Positions 50,643 to 61,372 are shown, counted from the stretch's first letter. The stretch is DNA of 64,000 nucleotides from Sphingomonas rosea (GCF_039538065.1 NZ_BAABBR010000001.1:1712501-1776500); one strand, 5' to 3'. Notes: generated from the letters alone by a model not told the origin. Program-made: numbers and translations.

Positions 50643-53009
50643 TCAGTCGTCGTTGCCGCCGGTCAGGAACGCGGGAGCGAACTCGGGCGCGGGGCCGTCG
50701 TCGCGGCTGCCGCCGCCGTCACGGTCGCGGCGGGGGCCGCGATCGCCGCGGCCTTCGCCGCGCGGACCACGGTCGCGATCACCGCCACCTTCGCGGCGGG
50801 GACCACGGCCCTCGCGGCGACGGTCGCCGTCGCGGCCACCACGATCACCGCGATCACCGCGGGGACCACGATCGCCGCCTTCACGCGGCTCGCGCGGAGG
50901 ACGGGTGTCCTCCAACTCGGCGCCGGTTTCCTGGTCGACGACACGCATCGACAGGCGGACCTTGCCGCGATTGTCGACCTCGAGCAGCTTGACCTTCACT
51001 TCCTGACCCTCGGTCAGGACGTCGCGGACGTTCTCGACGCGCTCGTTCTTGATTTCCGAGACGTGCACCAGGCCATCCTTGCCGGGCATGAAGGTCACGA
51101 ACGCGCCGAAATCGACGATCGAGGCGACCTTGCCGGTGTAGATGGTGCCGGGCTCCGGCTCCTGGGTGATCCCCTGGATCCAGGCGCGGGCGGCCTCGAT
51201 CTGCTTCACGTCGGACGAGCTGATCTTGATCAGGCCCTCGTCGTCAATGTCGACCTTGGCGCCGGTGGTGGCGACGATCTCGCGGATCACCTTGCCGCCG
51301 GTGCCGATCACTTCGCGGATCTTGTCCTTGGCGATCTGCATGGTCTCGATGCGCGGCGCGTGAGCGGAAAGCTCGGTGCGGGTGCTGTCGAGCGCCTTGG
51401 CCATCTCGCCGAGGATGTGCGCGCGGCCGTCCTTCGCCTGGGCGAGAGCGACCTGCATGATCTCCTTGGTGATGCCGGCGACCTTGATGTCCATCTGCAT
51501 CGTGGTGATGCCCTGGTCGGTACCGGCAACCTTGAAGTCCATGTCGCCGAGGTGATCCTCGTCGCCGAGGATGTCGCTGATCACCGCGAACTTCTCACCC
51601 TCGAGGATGAGGCCCATGGCGATACCCGCGACCGGACGGGCGAGCGGAACGCCCGCGTCCATCATCGACAGCGAACCGCCGCAGACGGTGGCCATCGACG
51701 ACGAGCCGTTGCTCTCCGTGATGTCCGACAGGACGCGGATCGTGTACGGGAATTCCTCGCTGGTCGGGAGCACCGGATGAAGCGCGCGCCAGGCGAGCTT
51801 GCCGTGACCGACTTCGCGGCGACCCGGCGCACCGAAGCGGCCCACTTCACCGACCGAATAGGGCGGGAAGTTATAGTGCAGCATGAAGCGCGAGTAGCTG
51901 AGGCCGTCGAGGCCGTCGATCATCTGCTCGGCGTCCTTGGTGCCGAGGGTGGTGGTGCAGATCGCCTGCGTTTCGCCGCGGGTGAACAGCGCCGACCCGT
52001 GGGTGCGCGGGAGGAAGCCGACCATCGCCTCGATCGGACGGACGGTCTTGGTGTCGCGGCCGTCGATGCGGCGGCCTTCCTCGAGGATCGCGGTGCGGAC
52101 GATGTCCGCCTCCAGAACCTTGACGAGCTTGGCCGCAACGAGCTGCTCCTGCGGCTCGGCCTCGGCAAAGGCTTCCTTGGCCTTGGCGCGGGCGGCGTTC
52201 AGAAGGTCCGAACGCTCGGCCTTGGCGGTGACCTTGTAGGCCGCCGCGATGTCGGCGCCGATGAGGTCCTTGAGCTTGGCCTTGGTCGCGGCCTTGTCGT
52301 CGGCCTGCTTGAGGTCCCACGGATCCTTGGCGGCCTTTTCGGCGAGATCGCAGATCGCGTTGACGACCTTCTTGGCGGCCTCGTGCGCGAACACGACGGC
52401 ACCGAGCATGACTTCTTCCGACAGCTCCTTGGCTTCGGATTCGACCATCATGACCGCGCCACCGGTGGCGGCGACGACCAGATCGAGATCGCCTTCCTTC
52501 ACCTGCTCGGGGCTAGGATTGAGGATGTATTCGCCATTCTGGTAGCCGACGCGGGCGGCGCCGATCGGGCCCATGAAGGGAACGCCCGACAGGGTGAGGG
52601 CGGCCGAAGCGGCGCACATGGCGACGATGTCGGGCTCGTTCTCGCCATCGTAGGAAAGGACCTGCGCGATCACGAGGACTTCGTTATAGAAGCCTTCCGG
52701 GAACAGCGGGCGGATCGGGCGGTCGATGAGACGGCTGGTCAGCGTCTCCTTTTCGGTCGCGCCGCGCTCACGCTTGAAGAAGCCGCCCGGGATGCGCCCG
52801 GCAGCGGAGAACTTCTCCTGATAGTGAACGGTCAGCGGGAAGAAGTCCTGGCCGGGCTTGACGCTCTTGGCGGCGGTGACGGCGCACAGGACGACGGTTT
52901 CGCCCATGGTGGCCAGCACGGCGCCATCGGCCTGACGGGCAATGCGGCCGGTCTCGAGCTTCAGCGTCTTGCCGCCGAGATCGACTTCTACAGTGTTGAT
53001 GTTGAACAT
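50643..53009 (-). CDS. pnp: Polynucleotide phosphorylase
   Basis: Encodes 788 residues. Two RNase PH-like halves ([20 protein letters not shown] at the start; [19 protein letters not shown] with the catalytic acids in the second half), a KH domain ([15 protein letters not shown], about 565-620) and an S1 domain ([18 protein letters not shown], about 625-695) are all present. It degrades RNA 3' to 5' using phosphate. After S1 comes an unusual tail of about 85 residues rich in Arg, Gly, Asp and Pro ([15 protein letters not shown] type). ATG at 53009. It follows rpsO after 157 bp, as in most bacteria, with a hairpin between. Confidence 0.97.
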   Translation of the reverse strand: MFNINTVEVDLGGKTLKLETGRIARQADGAVLATMGETVVLCAVTAAKSVKPGQDFFPLTVHYQEKFSAAGRIPGGFFKRERGATEKETLTSRLIDRPIRPLFPEGFYNEVLVIAQVLSYDGENEPDIVAMCAASAALTLSGVPFMGPIGAARVGYQNGEYILNPSPEQVKEGDLDLVVAATGGAVMMVESEAKELSEEVMLGAVVFAHEAAKKVVNAICDLAEKAAKDPWDLKQADDKAATKAKLKDLIGADIAAAYKVTAKAERSDLLNAARAKAKEAFAEAEPQEQLVAAKLVKVLEADIVRTAILEEGRRIDGRDTKTVRPIEAMVGFLPRTHGSALFTRGETQAICTTTLGTKDAEQMIDGLDGLSYSRFMLHYNFPPYSVGEVGRFGAPGRREVGHGKLAWRALHPVLPTSEEFPYTIRVLSDITESNGSSSMATVCGGSLSMMDAGVPLARPVAGIAMGLILEGEKFAVISDILGDEDHLGDMDFKVAGTDQGITTMQMDIKVAGITKEIMQVALAQAKDGRAHILGEMAKALDSTRTELSAHAPRIETMQIAKDKIREVIGTGGKVIREIVATTGAKVDIDDEGLIKISSSDVKQIEAARAWIQGITQEPEPGTIYTGKVASIVDFGAFVTFMPGKDGLVHVSEIKNERVENVRDVLTEGQEVKVKLLEVDNRGKVRLSMRVVDQETGAELEDTRPPREPREGGDRGPRGDRGDRGGRDGDRRREGRGPRREGGGDRDRGPRGEGRGDRGPRRDRDGGGSRDDGPAPEFAPAFLTGGNDD

Positions 53010-53132
53010 GATTATCCTTTGTCCGGTCGCCGGATGCGAACCGGTGCAGCTTGGCAGACAAGCCGGTCTGCCAGCGGGTGGAGCGTTTTCCTTGCCCCTG
53101 AACGCCCCGCCGGATGCGGGAAGTCCGATAAG

Positions 53133-53159
53133 CGAAGGGCGCCGCTAGGGCGCCCTTCG
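53133..53159 (-). terminator. rpsO-pnp intergenic hairpin
   Basis: A perfect 11-bp stem (CGAAGGGCGCC with GGCGCCCTTCG) and 5-base loop lies 8 bp after the rpsO stop. There is no T-run, so it may be a partial terminator or an RNase III processing site like the one between these genes in Escherichia coli. Confidence 0.55.
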
Positions 53160-53166
53160 AAACTGG

Positions 53167-53436
53167 TTACTTGCGGAGGCCGAGCTTCCCGATCAGGTCG
53201 GTGTAGCGCTGGGCGTCTTCCTTCTTGAGGTAGGCCAGCAGGCTACGGCGCTTATTGACCATCATCAGCAGCCCGCGGCGGCTGTGATTGTCCTTGGCGT
53301 GGCCCTTGAAGTGCTCGGTCAGCGTCTGGATGCGGCTGGTCAGGATGGCGACCTGGACCTCGGGCGAACCCGTGTCCTTCTCGTCGCGCTGGTGCTCCTT
53401 GATCAGCTCGGCCTTGCGCTCGGCAGTGATCGACAT
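53167..53436 (-). CDS. rpsO: 30S ribosomal protein S15
   Basis: Encodes 89 residues, exactly the usual length. The start [20 protein letters not shown], the [15 protein letters not shown] block, [14 protein letters not shown] and the end [12 protein letters not shown] are diagnostic. S15 binds 16S rRNA early in small-subunit assembly. It sits between truB and pnp in the standard order. Confidence 0.98.
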   Translation of the reverse strand: MSITAERKAELIKEHQRDEKDTGSPEVQVAILTSRIQTLTEHFKGHAKDNHSRRGLLMMVNKRRSLLAYLKKEDAQRYTDLIGKLGLRK

Positions 53437-53447
53437 CGTGTTACTCC

Positions 53448-54341
53448 TTATTCTGACAGGTTGAACCCGCGCACGATGTCGGTCCCCTCGATCAGAGCGA
53501 CGGGGGTGATGCCCTCGACCGCAACGTGGAGACCGCCCGCAGGCGGAACCCGTTGAAGTCGCTGACCCAGCCGGAGCTGACGCGCTTCTTCGGGGGTGAC
53601 GGGAAAGGCCGGGATGTCGTCCAGCCCTGCTTGCAATGGCAGAAGTGCCCCGTCGAGCGAGCCGCCCTTAGCGTAATCACCCAGAAAGTCCAGCGATATC
53701 GCCTGATCGAGCCCGAACGGACCGGCCTTGGTCCGCCGGAGCATGGTCACGTGGCCGACGGTGCCGAGCGCCAGCGCGAGGTCGCGGGCGAGGCTCCGGA
53801 TGTAGGTGCCCTTGGAGACCGTCGCAGCGAAGGTGGCGGCGTTCTCGTCGGCATCGAGCAGCGCGAGCGCCAGGATCGTGACATGGCGGCTCTTGAGTTC
53901 GACCTCGGCGCCTTCGCGCGCGAGGGTGTAGGCGCGCTTGCCGTCGACCTTAAGCGCCGAATAGGCCGGCGGGACCTGTTCGATCGGTCCGGTAAAGCGC
54001 GGCAGCACGGCCTCGATCTCGGCGCGGGTCGGGCGGTGGTCGCTCTCGGCGATGACCTGGCCTTCGAGGTCGAGCGTGTCGGTCTGCGCGCCCCATGCGA
54101 CGGTGAAGTCATAAGCCTTGGTCGCATCGAGCATTCGCCCGGCAAGCTTGGTCGCTTCGCCAAGCGCGATCGGGAGGACACCGGTCGCAAGCGGATCGAG
54201 CGTGCCGCCATGGCCGACCTTGGTCTTGGCCTGCCCGGCCTCGCGAAGTGCGCGCTTCACCGCGCTCACCCCTTGGGTCGAACCGAGACCGAGCGGCTTG
54301 TCGAGGACGATCCAGCCCGACAGCGGGCGAGGCGGGGTCAT
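53448..54341 (-). CDS. truB: tRNA pseudouridine-55 synthase
   Basis: Encodes 297 residues from ATG 54341, which overlaps the tdk stop (ATGA). [17 protein letters not shown], the catalytic [19 protein letters not shown] (Asp near residue 40) and YEVEVELK-like later parts ([31 protein letters not shown]) define TruB, which makes pseudouridine 55 in the tRNA T-loop. A longer in-frame start further left was rejected because it lies inside tdk. Confidence 0.96.
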   Translation of the reverse strand: MTPPRPLSGWIVLDKPLGLGSTQGVSAVKRALREAGQAKTKVGHGGTLDPLATGVLPIALGEATKLAGRMLDATKAYDFTVAWGAQTDTLDLEGQVIAESDHRPTRAEIEAVLPRFTGPIEQVPPAYSALKVDGKRAYTLAREGAEVELKSRHVTILALALLDADENAATFAATVSKGTYIRSLARDLALALGTVGHVTMLRRTKAGPFGLDQAISLDFLGDYAKGGSLDGALLPLQAGLDDIPAFPVTPEEARQLRLGQRLQRVPPAGGLHVAVEGITPVALIEGTDIVRGFNLSE

Positions 54342-54925
54342 TCCTCGCTCGCGCGGAGGCGGGCGAAGAAGTGGCGGCGGCACATGGCGACATAACGGTC
54401 ATTGCCGCCGATCTCGGTCTGCTTCCCTTGCGCGACCGCACGGCCCTCGGCATCGACGCGCAAATTCATCGTCGCCTTGCGGCCGCATTCGCAGACGGCC
54501 TTCAGTTCGACGAGGGAATCGGCAAGGGCGAGCAGGGTCGCGCTTCCGGGAAAGAGTTGCCCCTGGAAGTCGGTTCGAAGGCCGTAGCAGAGCACGGGCA
54601 GATCGAGCTCATCCGCCAAGCGGCAGAGCTGCAGGACCTGCGCCTCGGTCAGGAATTGTGCTTCGTCGACCAGCACGCAGTGCAAACGACGGCGCGTAAG
54701 TTCGGCGCCCACCGTCTCGAACAGGTCGGTCGTTCCATCAAAGCTGTGCGCCGCCGCCCCGATGTCGAGCCTGGAGGCGATCCGCCCCGCGCCCGCCCGA
54801 TCGTCGAGCGCGGCGGTCCACAGCATCGTCTCCATTCCGCGCTCGCGGTAGTTGAAGTCGGCCTGCAGCAGGGTCGTCGACTTCCCCGCATTCATCGCGG
54901 CGTAGTAGAAATAGAGCTTGGCCAT
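54338..54925 (-). CDS. tdk: Thymidine kinase
   Basis: Encodes 195 residues of the type II thymidine kinase family. The P-loop is [19 protein letters not shown], the Walker B-like site VLVDEAQFL, the lid region [16 protein letters not shown] and zinc-binding cysteines in CECGRKA and the late CRRH. It phosphorylates thymidine from the medium. It lies between the KGG small gene and truB, a place it does not hold in the classic expression operon. Confidence 0.95.
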   Translation of the reverse strand: MAKLYFYYAAMNAGKSTTLLQADFNYRERGMETMLWTAALDDRAGAGRIASRLDIGAAAHSFDGTTDLFETVGAELTRRRLHCVLVDEAQFLTEAQVLQLCRLADELDLPVLCYGLRTDFQGQLFPGSATLLALADSLVELKAVCECGRKATMNLRVDAEGRAVAQGKQTEIGGNDRYVAMCRRHFFARLRASEE

Positions 54926-54938
54926 GGTGGGGCCTTGT

Positions 54939-54958
54939 ACCCCGGCTCACGCCGGGGT
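54939..54958. repeat. Short palindromic repeat
   Basis: ACCCCGGC-TCAC-GCCGGGGT is a perfect 8-bp inverted repeat in the 38-bp gap between the KGG gene stop and the tdk start. It is related in form to the palindrome at 29498. Confidence 0.55.
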
Positions 54959-54963
54959 CCAGT

Positions 54964-55110
54964 TCACTTCTTGGCGGCGGCTTTGCCACCTTTCTTGCCG
55001 AGCTCGGCCTGCGCCGCGGACGACTTGCGGGGGTTCGACTTGCCTTCGTGGGCAGCCTTGGCATTGGCCTTTTGCGCAGTCGCGCTGCCGTGGCCCTTCT
55101 TCTCGGTCAT
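54964..55110 (-). CDS. Small KGG-type stress protein
   Basis: Encodes 48 residues from ATG 55110, with GGAG about 10 bp upstream. It is very rich in Lys, Ala and Gly, has the motif EGKSNPRKSS and ends ELGKKGGKAAAKK; the KKGG unit resembles the KGG repeat of small stress-induced proteins. It is highly basic and probably binds nucleic acid, but no function is established. It lies in the expression operon between the acetyltransferase and tdk. Confidence 0.7.
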   Translation of the reverse strand: MTEKKGHGSATAQKANAKAAHEGKSNPRKSSAAQAELGKKGGKAAAKK

Positions 55111-55192
55111 GATGATGCTCCGTCGCTTGTGATGGAGCGTGAACGAAGCATGGGCCGCTTTGTCCTACCTGCCTTGGGCCACCCCGCGCGCG

Positions 55193-55801
55193 TCAGGGCT
55201 CACCCCGGTCCTCGTTCGCATCGCGGTAGGAGGAGAAGTCGAGCCCGACCCGGCGGCGGAGCGAGGTGGCCGTGGGCCATTCCTCGCGGTGGATCGAGAA
55301 GAGGACAGTGTCGCGGATGTGGCCCGTCCAGGTGATGCGCTCGGCACGGATGATCGCCTCGCAGACGCCGCCAAGCTTGGCCATCGCGGCCTGGCTGCGT
55401 TTGTTGCGGCTGTCGACGCGGAACTCGGCCCGCCGGAACCCGCTGTCGAAGGCGCGGCGCAGCATCATGTCCTTGACCCGGCGATTGAAGCCGGTGCCAC
55501 GCAGGTGCGGGCGATAGTAAGTGCCGCCGATCTCGAGGACGCCACGTTCCTCGTCGATCCCGAGAAAGCTCGACATGCCGGCGAACTCGTTGCCGTCAAA
55601 CAGGACGAAGACCCGCATGTCGGGTTTCGCGAGCCAACCGTCGAGGCTCTGGTCGAAATGATCGGGGTCGAAGCTGATCGAGTAGATCGGCCAGATGTCG
55701 GGATCCTCGGCGCAAGCGGCCTTGAGTCGTGCCCGATAGTCTTCTGCGAAGGGGAGGGCGGAGCAGCCGTCGCCCTGCATGGGCTGGCCGAGCTCGCTCA
55801 C
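55193..55801 (-). CDS. GNAT-family acetyltransferase (RimJ/RimL-like)
   Basis: Encodes 202 residues. The acetyl-CoA binding part is [20 protein letters not shown] and the later motif is [19 protein letters not shown], both typical for the RimJ/RimL group that acetylates protein N-termini. The target is unknown. A GTG at 55801 overlaps the rbfA stop (GTGA), and an ATG seven codons in is the other choice; the overlap favours the GTG. It belongs to the expression operon. Confidence 0.88.
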   Translation of the reverse strand: MSELGQPMQGDGCSALPFAEDYRARLKAACAEDPDIWPIYSISFDPDHFDQSLDGWLAKPDMRVFVLFDGNEFAGMSSFLGIDEERGVLEIGGTYYRPHLRGTGFNRRVKDMMLRRAFDSGFRRAEFRVDSRNKRSQAAMAKLGGVCEAIIRAERITWTGHIRDTVLFSIHREEWPTATSLRRRVGLDFSSYRDANEDRGEP

Positions 55802-56190
55802 TCTTCGCTCAGATCCTGGCTGACGTGAGGACTGCGCAGGATCTGGTCGATCTTGCCCCCCTCATCGAAGCTCTCGTCGGCGAGGAACTTCAGCTTCGCC
55901 GCATATTTCGTGTTCACCCGCCGCGCGACCTCGCTCTGGAGGAAGGCGGTGTTGGTGCGCAGCGCCTTCAATACCACCGCCTCGTCCTGGCCGAGCAGCG
56001 GCTTCACGAACACGGTGGCGTGACGAAGGTCGGGCGACATGCGGACTTCGGTGACGCTGACGAGGTGGCTCTGCAGCGTATCGTCATGCACGTCACCGCG
56101 GGCGAGCACGTCGCTCAGGACATGGCGGACCTGCTCGCCGACGCGGAGCAGGCGGACCGAGCGGCCTTCGGAAGATTCCTGTTTCTTCAT
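55798..56190 (-). CDS. rbfA: Ribosome-binding factor A
   Basis: Encodes 130 residues from ATG 56190. The KH-like fold is seen in [39 protein letters not shown] and the end [17 protein letters not shown]. RbfA helps late maturation of the small ribosomal subunit. Its ATG shares one base with the stop of the preceding 46-residue gene (TGATG), and its own stop overlaps the acetyltransferase start. Confidence 0.95.
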   Translation of the reverse strand: MKKQESSEGRSVRLLRVGEQVRHVLSDVLARGDVHDDTLQSHLVSVTEVRMSPDLRHATVFVKPLLGQDEAVVLKALRTNTAFLQSEVARRVNTKYAAKLKFLADESFDEGGKIDQILRSPHVSQDLSEE

Positions 56191-56330
56191 CACGCAAGCA
56201 TCCAAGCGGCAATCGGCGTCAGCAGCAAGCAGGGCAGGAAACAGCCACAACCGTCGATAGTGCATCCTAGGACGGACAGGCCGTCCGCGATGCGATCGAC
56301 GATCGAGTTCCTCCCGCCCTCTTGCGTCAC
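56190..56330 (-). CDS. 46-residue Cys-rich protein between infB and rbfA
   Basis: An open frame of 46 residues fills the infB-rbfA gap exactly. Its GTG (56330) overlaps the infB stop as GTGA, and its TGA overlaps the rbfA ATG as TGATG. The first 20 residues are polar ([19 protein letters not shown]), followed by a four-cysteine cluster [12 protein letters not shown] (23-34) and a hydrophobic end [12 protein letters not shown] that may sit in the membrane. A GGGAGG run inside the first codons could help the next gene. I know no family. The double coupling is strong evidence that it is translated. Confidence 0.7.
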   Translation of the reverse strand: MTQEGGRNSIVDRIADGLSVLGCTIDGCGCFLPCLLLTPIAAWMLA

Positions 56331-59017
56331 AGCGTGCGCGCGCGCTCCTCGACTTCGAAGACTTCAAGGTTGTCGCCAGCCTTGATGTCGTTCGTGTCGG
56401 CCAGCAACACACCGCACTCGAGACCCGCGATGACCTGCGCCACGTCGTCCTTGAAGCGACGCAGCGAGCTGATCGTGGTCTTCGAGACGATGACGTCCTC
56501 GCGGGTGAGGCGGGCATGGAGGCCCTTGCGGATGACGCCCTCGAGCACGAGCAGACCGGCGGCCTTGTCGCGCTTGCCGGCCGGGAAGACCTCCTGCACG
56601 CGGGCACGGCCGACGACCGTTTCGATGATCTCGGGCCCGAGCTCGCCCGCCATCGCACCCTTGGCCCAGTCGGTCAGGTGATAGATGACGTCATAGTAGC
56701 GAAGCTCGACCTTGTTCCGCGCCGCGACCTCGCGCGCCTTGGCGTTTGGACGGACGTTGAAGCCGATGATCGGCGCGCCCGTGGCCGAGGCCAGGGTGAC
56801 GTCGCTCTCGGTGATCGCGCCCACACCCGAAGACAGGATGCGAACCTTGATCTCGTCGGTCGACAGGCGGTTCAGTGCATTGACGATCGCCTCGGCAGAA
56901 CCCTGCACGTCGGCCTTGACCACGAGCGGAAACTCGATGGTGGTCGAGGCACGATTGGCGAACATGTTCTCGAGGCTCATCGGCGCGGCGGTGGTCCGCT
57001 TCCGGTCGAGCACGCCCTGGCGGTAGGCGGCGACCTCGCGGGCACGCGCCTCGTTTTCGACCACGGTGAGGCGATCGCCCGCGCTCGGCACCGAGCCGAG
57101 GCCGAGGACCTCCACCGGCATCGACGGGCCGGCCTGCTTCACTTGGCGGCCATGGTCGTCGATCATCGCGCGGACCTTGCCGCTCGCGGCGCCGACCACG
57201 AACACGTCACCGACCTTGAGCGTACCGCGCTGGACCAGCACGGTTGCGAGCGGACCGCGGCCCTTGTCGAGCTTGGCTTCGATCACGGTGCCTTCGGCCG
57301 CGCGCTCGGGATTGGCCTTGAGTTCGAGGATCTCGGCCTGGAGCGCGATGGCGTCGAGAAGACCGTCGAGGTTGGTGCCCTTGAGCGCCGAGACCTCGAC
57401 ATCCTGGACGTCGCCGCCGAGTTGTTCGACCACGATTTCGTGCTGGAGCAGTTCCTCGCGGACCCGCTGCGGCTTGGCCTCGGGCTTGTCGATCTTGTTG
57501 ATCGCCACGATCATCGGCACGCCGGCGGCCTTGGTGTGGTTGATCGCCTCGACGGTCTGCGGACGAAGGCCATCGTCGGCCGCGACCACCAGCACCACGA
57601 TGTCGGTGACGTTGGCGCCACGCGCCCGCATCTCCGAGAAGGCTTCATGGCCCGGAGTGTCGAGGAAGGTGACTTGGCTGCCATCGGCGACCTTCACCTG
57701 ATAGGCGCCGATGTGCTGGGTGATCCCGCCGGCTTCGCCCGACGCGACCTTGGCGCCGCGGATCGCGTCCAGCAGCGAGGTCTTGCCGTGGTCGACGTGG
57801 CCCATGATGGTGACCACGGGCGGACGCGCCTGCAGCGTCTCGTCGGCATCGACGTCGGTCGCGGTATCGATGTCGATATCGCTCTCGCTGACGCGCTTGA
57901 TGTTGTGCCCGAACTCGGTGACCAACAGCTCGGCCGTATCCTGGTCGATGACCTGGTTGACGGTGACGGGCGTGCCCATCTTGAACAGCGCCTTCACGAG
58001 GTCGGCGGCCTTTTCGGCCATGCGGTTGGCGAGCTCGCCGACGGTGATGCTGTCGGGCACCACGACGTCACGGACCTGCTTCTCGCGCGGACCCGACTGT
58101 GCGTAGGCGCGCTTTTCCTTCTCGCGGGCACGGCGCAGCGCGGCGAGGCTGCGCGCGCGGTCGTCGTCACCCGACAGCGCACGGCTGACGGTGAGCTTGC
58201 CCGAATGGCGGCGATCGTCGCCACGCTGGCCTGGACGGGTCGGACGCGTGGGCTCGGGCCGGCGCGGGCTCGACGAGGAGCCTCCACCACTCGAAGGCTG
58301 GCTCGACGGGGCCGAGGCCTGCGGCTGCGCGCTCGGCTGCGCCTGCTGGACCGGCTGCGGCTTGGGCTGGGGCGGCGGCGGACGGCGCACCGGCTGGAAC
58401 ATCTGCCCCGGGCGCGCGGTCACGGTGCGCGGCGCAGGCGCAGCTGCCGGCGTGGGCTCGACCGGCGCGGCGGCGGCGGGCGCGGCGGGCTCTTCGACCG
58501 GGGCGGGCGCGGCCGCGGCCTGCTCGGCGGCGCGGGCTTCTTCCTCGATCCGGCGCTTGGCTTCGGCCTCTGCCTGACGCGCGGCCTCTTCCTCGGCCTT
58601 GCGGTTTTCCTCGGCGCGACGCTTGTCTTCCTCGGTCGCGTTGACCTTGGCCTGCTCTTCGCGGCGGCGGGCTTCCTCGAGCGCGGCCATGCGCGCTTCC
58701 TCGGCCTCGCGCATCCGGCGCGCGGTCTCTTCCTTGCGCGCGGCGATGTCGTCCGCAGCCGAACGGCGCGGTGCGGGCGCGGGAGCAGGGGCCGGGGGAG
58801 CGACCGGCGCGGGCGCCGGGGCGACGGCCTCGGGCTCGGGCGCGACAGCAGGCGCCTCGCCCGGGCGGCCGAGGATTCGGCGCTTCTTGACCTCGACCAC
58901 GACCGTGTTCGAGCGGCCATGGCTGAAGCTCTGCTTGACCTTGCCAGTCTCTACCGTGCGCTTGATGCCCAGCGGCGGCCGGGTACCCAGCTTCGGCTTG
59001 TCGGTCTGGTCGCTCAT
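56327..59017 (-). CDS. infB: Translation initiation factor IF-2
   Basis: Encodes 896 residues from ATG 59017, which has AAAGGAA upstream; a TTG seven codons earlier overlaps the upstream stop and is less likely. The N-terminal part holds the IF2_N helix ([16 protein letters not shown]) and a long Ala/Pro/Glu/Arg stretch to about residue 300. The GTPase domain has [23 protein letters not shown] and NKIDKP. Domains II-IV follow to the end. IF-2 brings initiator tRNA to the ribosome. Confidence 0.97.
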   Translation of the reverse strand: MSDQTDKPKLGTRPPLGIKRTVETGKVKQSFSHGRSNTVVVEVKKRRILGRPGEAPAVAPEPEAVAPAPAPVAPPAPAPAPAPRRSAADDIAARKEETARRMREAEEARMAALEEARRREEQAKVNATEEDKRRAEENRKAEEEAARQAEAEAKRRIEEEARAAEQAAAAPAPVEEPAAPAAAAPVEPTPAAAPAPRTVTARPGQMFQPVRRPPPPQPKPQPVQQAQPSAQPQASAPSSQPSSGGGSSSSPRRPEPTRPTRPGQRGDDRRHSGKLTVSRALSGDDDRARSLAALRRAREKEKRAYAQSGPREKQVRDVVVPDSITVGELANRMAEKAADLVKALFKMGTPVTVNQVIDQDTAELLVTEFGHNIKRVSESDIDIDTATDVDADETLQARPPVVTIMGHVDHGKTSLLDAIRGAKVASGEAGGITQHIGAYQVKVADGSQVTFLDTPGHEAFSEMRARGANVTDIVVLVVAADDGLRPQTVEAINHTKAAGVPMIVAINKIDKPEAKPQRVREELLQHEIVVEQLGGDVQDVEVSALKGTNLDGLLDAIALQAEILELKANPERAAEGTVIEAKLDKGRGPLATVLVQRGTLKVGDVFVVGAASGKVRAMIDDHGRQVKQAGPSMPVEVLGLGSVPSAGDRLTVVENEARAREVAAYRQGVLDRKRTTAAPMSLENMFANRASTTIEFPLVVKADVQGSAEAIVNALNRLSTDEIKVRILSSGVGAITESDVTLASATGAPIIGFNVRPNAKAREVAARNKVELRYYDVIYHLTDWAKGAMAGELGPEIIETVVGRARVQEVFPAGKRDKAAGLLVLEGVIRKGLHARLTREDVIVSKTTISSLRRFKDDVAQVIAGLECGVLLADTNDIKAGDNLEVFEVEERARTL

Positions 59018-59034
59018 AAATTCCTTTACTTCAC

Positions 59035-59751
59035 TCAATCGTCAGCCGTGCCCGTGCCGACGGCGTCGTCGCCGCGGCCTAGCCCAGCAGGTCCTACAAT
59101 GAAAGCGCGCCAGCGGTTCAGCGCTTGGGCAACGCGGCTGGCAGCTCCCGGGTCGGTCAAGGCGACATGTACCACATTTTCGCGGCCGAGCGCCATGCTC
59201 AAGATGGTGCGTTCGACCGGGATTTCCAAGCCTTGCCGGTAGCCCAAGTCCTCCGACCCGCCGACGCGCCATGCCTGGTCGAGCTTGCGGCGCCCGTCGG
59301 CACCCGCATCCGCGGCGTAAAGGAGCAGGCGAACCTTGCCCATGCGCGCGGCCTGTTCGACCTTGTCCGAGCCGTTGATCAGCGTGCCCGAGCGCGCTTC
59401 CATGCCGAGCCGGTCGAGTGCGGCACGGGCCAGCGCCTGCTCGATCTTGTCCGGAAGATCGGACGCGATGTTCACCGCCTGTGTCCGGAAGGCGCGGGCG
59501 AGCCCGCCCTTGAGCTTGCCCTTGGCGATCGCGGTCTCAAGCTCGGGACGGGTGGCTCCGATCCACGCGCCGCGACCGGGTGCCTTGGCGCGGACGTCGG
59601 GATGGACCTGCCCGTCCGGACCGAGGACGAGCCGGATGAGCTCGTCCTTCGGCGCGGTGCGACGGGTTAGGATGCAGGAGCGCTCGGGGCCATCCCCGAC
59701 CGCTCCCTCAGCGTCTGCCGACTCTAGCGCGTCATTGCGAGGATTCCGCAT
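59035..59751 (-). CDS. YlxR-like RNA-binding protein with L7Ae-like domain
   Basis: Encodes 238 residues. The N-terminal DUF448/YlxR domain has RSCILTRRTAPKDELIRLVL and PGRGAWIGATRPELETAI. The second part (about 100-210) looks like a ribosomal L7Ae/L30e fold (VEQAARMGKVRLLLYAADAG). YlxR proteins bind RNA or RNase P in some bacteria. ATG 59751 lies 20 bp inside nusA, and the gene lies between nusA and infB in the usual order for alphaproteobacteria. Confidence 0.92.
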   Translation of the reverse strand: MRNPRNDALESADAEGAVGDGPERSCILTRRTAPKDELIRLVLGPDGQVHPDVRAKAPGRGAWIGATRPELETAIAKGKLKGGLARAFRTQAVNIASDLPDKIEQALARAALDRLGMEARSGTLINGSDKVEQAARMGKVRLLLYAADAGADGRRKLDQAWRVGGSEDLGYRQGLEIPVERTILSMALGRENVVHVALTDPGAASRVAQALNRWRAFIVGPAGLGRGDDAVGTGTADD

Positions 59752-61369
59752 CGGCGGCCTCCTCGGTCTGCGGCGCTTCGGCCTCGTCCTCGAACCAGTG
59801 GGCGCGGGCGGCCATGATGATCTCGTTGCCCTGCTCTTCGGTCAGGCCATATTCGGCGAGGATCCCGCCCTTGTCCTGCTCCCGCTGCGGCGCATTTTCG
59901 GCGCGGCGGCGCGGCTCCGGACGCTTCTTCTGGACGAGTTCGTCGGTGGCGAGGTCGGCCAGGTCGTCGAGCGTCAGGATCTTGGCCTTGCCCAGCGTCA
60001 CCAGCATCTGCTCGGTGAGGTGCGGAAGCTCGGCCAGCGCATCCTCGACGCCGAGGCCGCGGCGTTCTTCGCGCGAAGCAGCTTCACGGCGCTCAAGCGC
60101 CTCGGATGCGCGCTCCTGCAACTCGGACGCGATGTCATCATCCAGACCCTCGATCGAGGCGATCTCGTCGGCTTCGACGTAGGCCACTTCCTCGAGGCTG
60201 GTGAAGCCCTCGGCGACCAGCAACTGGGCCAGCGTCTCGTCAACGTCGAGCTCGTTCTGGAACGTCTCGGAGCGCTCGACGAATTCCTTCTGGCGCTTCT
60301 CGGAGGCGTCGGCCTCGGTCAGGATGTCGATCTGGCTGCTGGTGAGCTGCGAGGCTAGGCGGACGTTCTGGCCGCGACGGCCGATCGCGAGGCTGAGCTG
60401 GTCGTCAGGAACGACCACCTCGATCCGGCTCTCTTCCTCGTCGATGACGACGCGGGCGACGGTCGCGGGCTGGAGCGCGTTGACGACGAAGGTCGCCGTG
60501 TCTTCCGACCACGGGATGATGTCGATCTTCTCGCCCTGCATCTCCTGGACGACCGCCTGGACGCGGCTGCCCTTCATGCCGACGCAGGCGCCGACCGGAT
60601 CGATCGAGCTGTCGTAGCTGATGACGCCGATCTTGGCGCGGCTGCCCGGATCGCGGGCGGCGGCCTTGATCTCGATGATGCCGTCGTAAATCTCGGGAAC
60701 TTCCTGCGCGAACAGCTTCTTCATGAAGTCGGGGTGCGCGCGGGAAAGGAAGATCTGCGGCCCGCGGGTTTCGCGTGCGACGCGGAGGATCAGGCTGCGA
60801 ACGCGGTCGCCGACGCGGTGCATTTCGCGCGGAATCTGAGCGTCGCGGCGGATGACGCCCTCGGCGCGACCGAGGTCGACGACGACATGGCCGAATTCGA
60901 CCCGCTTGACGACGCCGGTGATGATTTCGCCGACGCGGTCCTTGAATTCCTCGTACTGGCGCTCGCGCTCGGCGTCGCGAACCTTCTGGAAGATGACCTG
61001 CTTGGCGGCCTGCGCGGCAATGCGGCCGAACTCGATCGGGGGCAGGGGATCGACGATGAAGTCGCCGACCGCGGCATCGGCCTTGAGCTTGGCCGCGCCC
61101 TTCAGATCGATCTGCTTGTAATAATCCTCGGGCGTTTCCTCGACCACTTCGAGGACGCGCCACAGGCGCAGTTCGCCGGTCTGCGGATCGAGCTTGGCGC
61201 GGATGTCGTTCTCGGCACCGTAGCGGGCACGGGCGGCGCGCTGGATCGCATCCTCCATCGCCTCGATGACGATGCCGCGGTCGATCAGCTTCTCACGCGC
61301 GACGCTGTCGGCGATGGCGAGCAGCTCGGCCTTGTTGGCCGTGGCGGCGGCGGGAGCGGCAGTGGCCAT
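59732..61369 (-). CDS. nusA: Transcription termination/antitermination factor NusA
   Basis: Encodes 545 residues: N-terminal polymerase-binding domain (1-125), S1 domain, two KH domains (IDPVGACVGMKGSRVQAVV; LSLAIGRRGQNVRLASQL), two acidic C-terminal repeats and a short Glu/Ala tail. NusA rides on RNA polymerase and controls pausing and termination. ATG at 61369, three bases after the rimP stop. Confidence 0.97.
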   Translation of the reverse strand: MATAAPAAATANKAELLAIADSVAREKLIDRGIVIEAMEDAIQRAARARYGAENDIRAKLDPQTGELRLWRVLEVVEETPEDYYKQIDLKGAAKLKADAAVGDFIVDPLPPIEFGRIAAQAAKQVIFQKVRDAERERQYEEFKDRVGEIITGVVKRVEFGHVVVDLGRAEGVIRRDAQIPREMHRVGDRVRSLILRVARETRGPQIFLSRAHPDFMKKLFAQEVPEIYDGIIEIKAAARDPGSRAKIGVISYDSSIDPVGACVGMKGSRVQAVVQEMQGEKIDIIPWSEDTATFVVNALQPATVARVVIDEEESRIEVVVPDDQLSLAIGRRGQNVRLASQLTSSQIDILTEADASEKRQKEFVERSETFQNELDVDETLAQLLVAEGFTSLEEVAYVEADEIASIEGLDDDIASELQERASEALERREAASREERRGLGVEDALAELPHLTEQMLVTLGKAKILTLDDLADLATDELVQKKRPEPRRRAENAPQREQDKGGILAEYGLTEEQGNEIIMAARAHWFEDEAEAPQTEEAADAESSQ

Positions 61370-61372
61370 GTG

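Noticed and set aside
50622..53228. A very long open frame on the plus strand (868 codons) across pnp
   Set aside because: It is antisense to pnp with its domain signatures. GC-rich codon use on the minus strand keeps the complementary frame open; its translation has no recognisable domain.
55111..55192. An EcfG promoter before the KGG small gene
   Set aside because: CGTT is present, but 16 bases upstream reads AGGAC instead of GGAAC, two mismatches in the -35 element.
56516..59242. A 908-codon plus-strand open frame across infB
   Set aside because: Shadow of infB. The predicted protein is a His/Arg/Asp/Gly mix with no family match.
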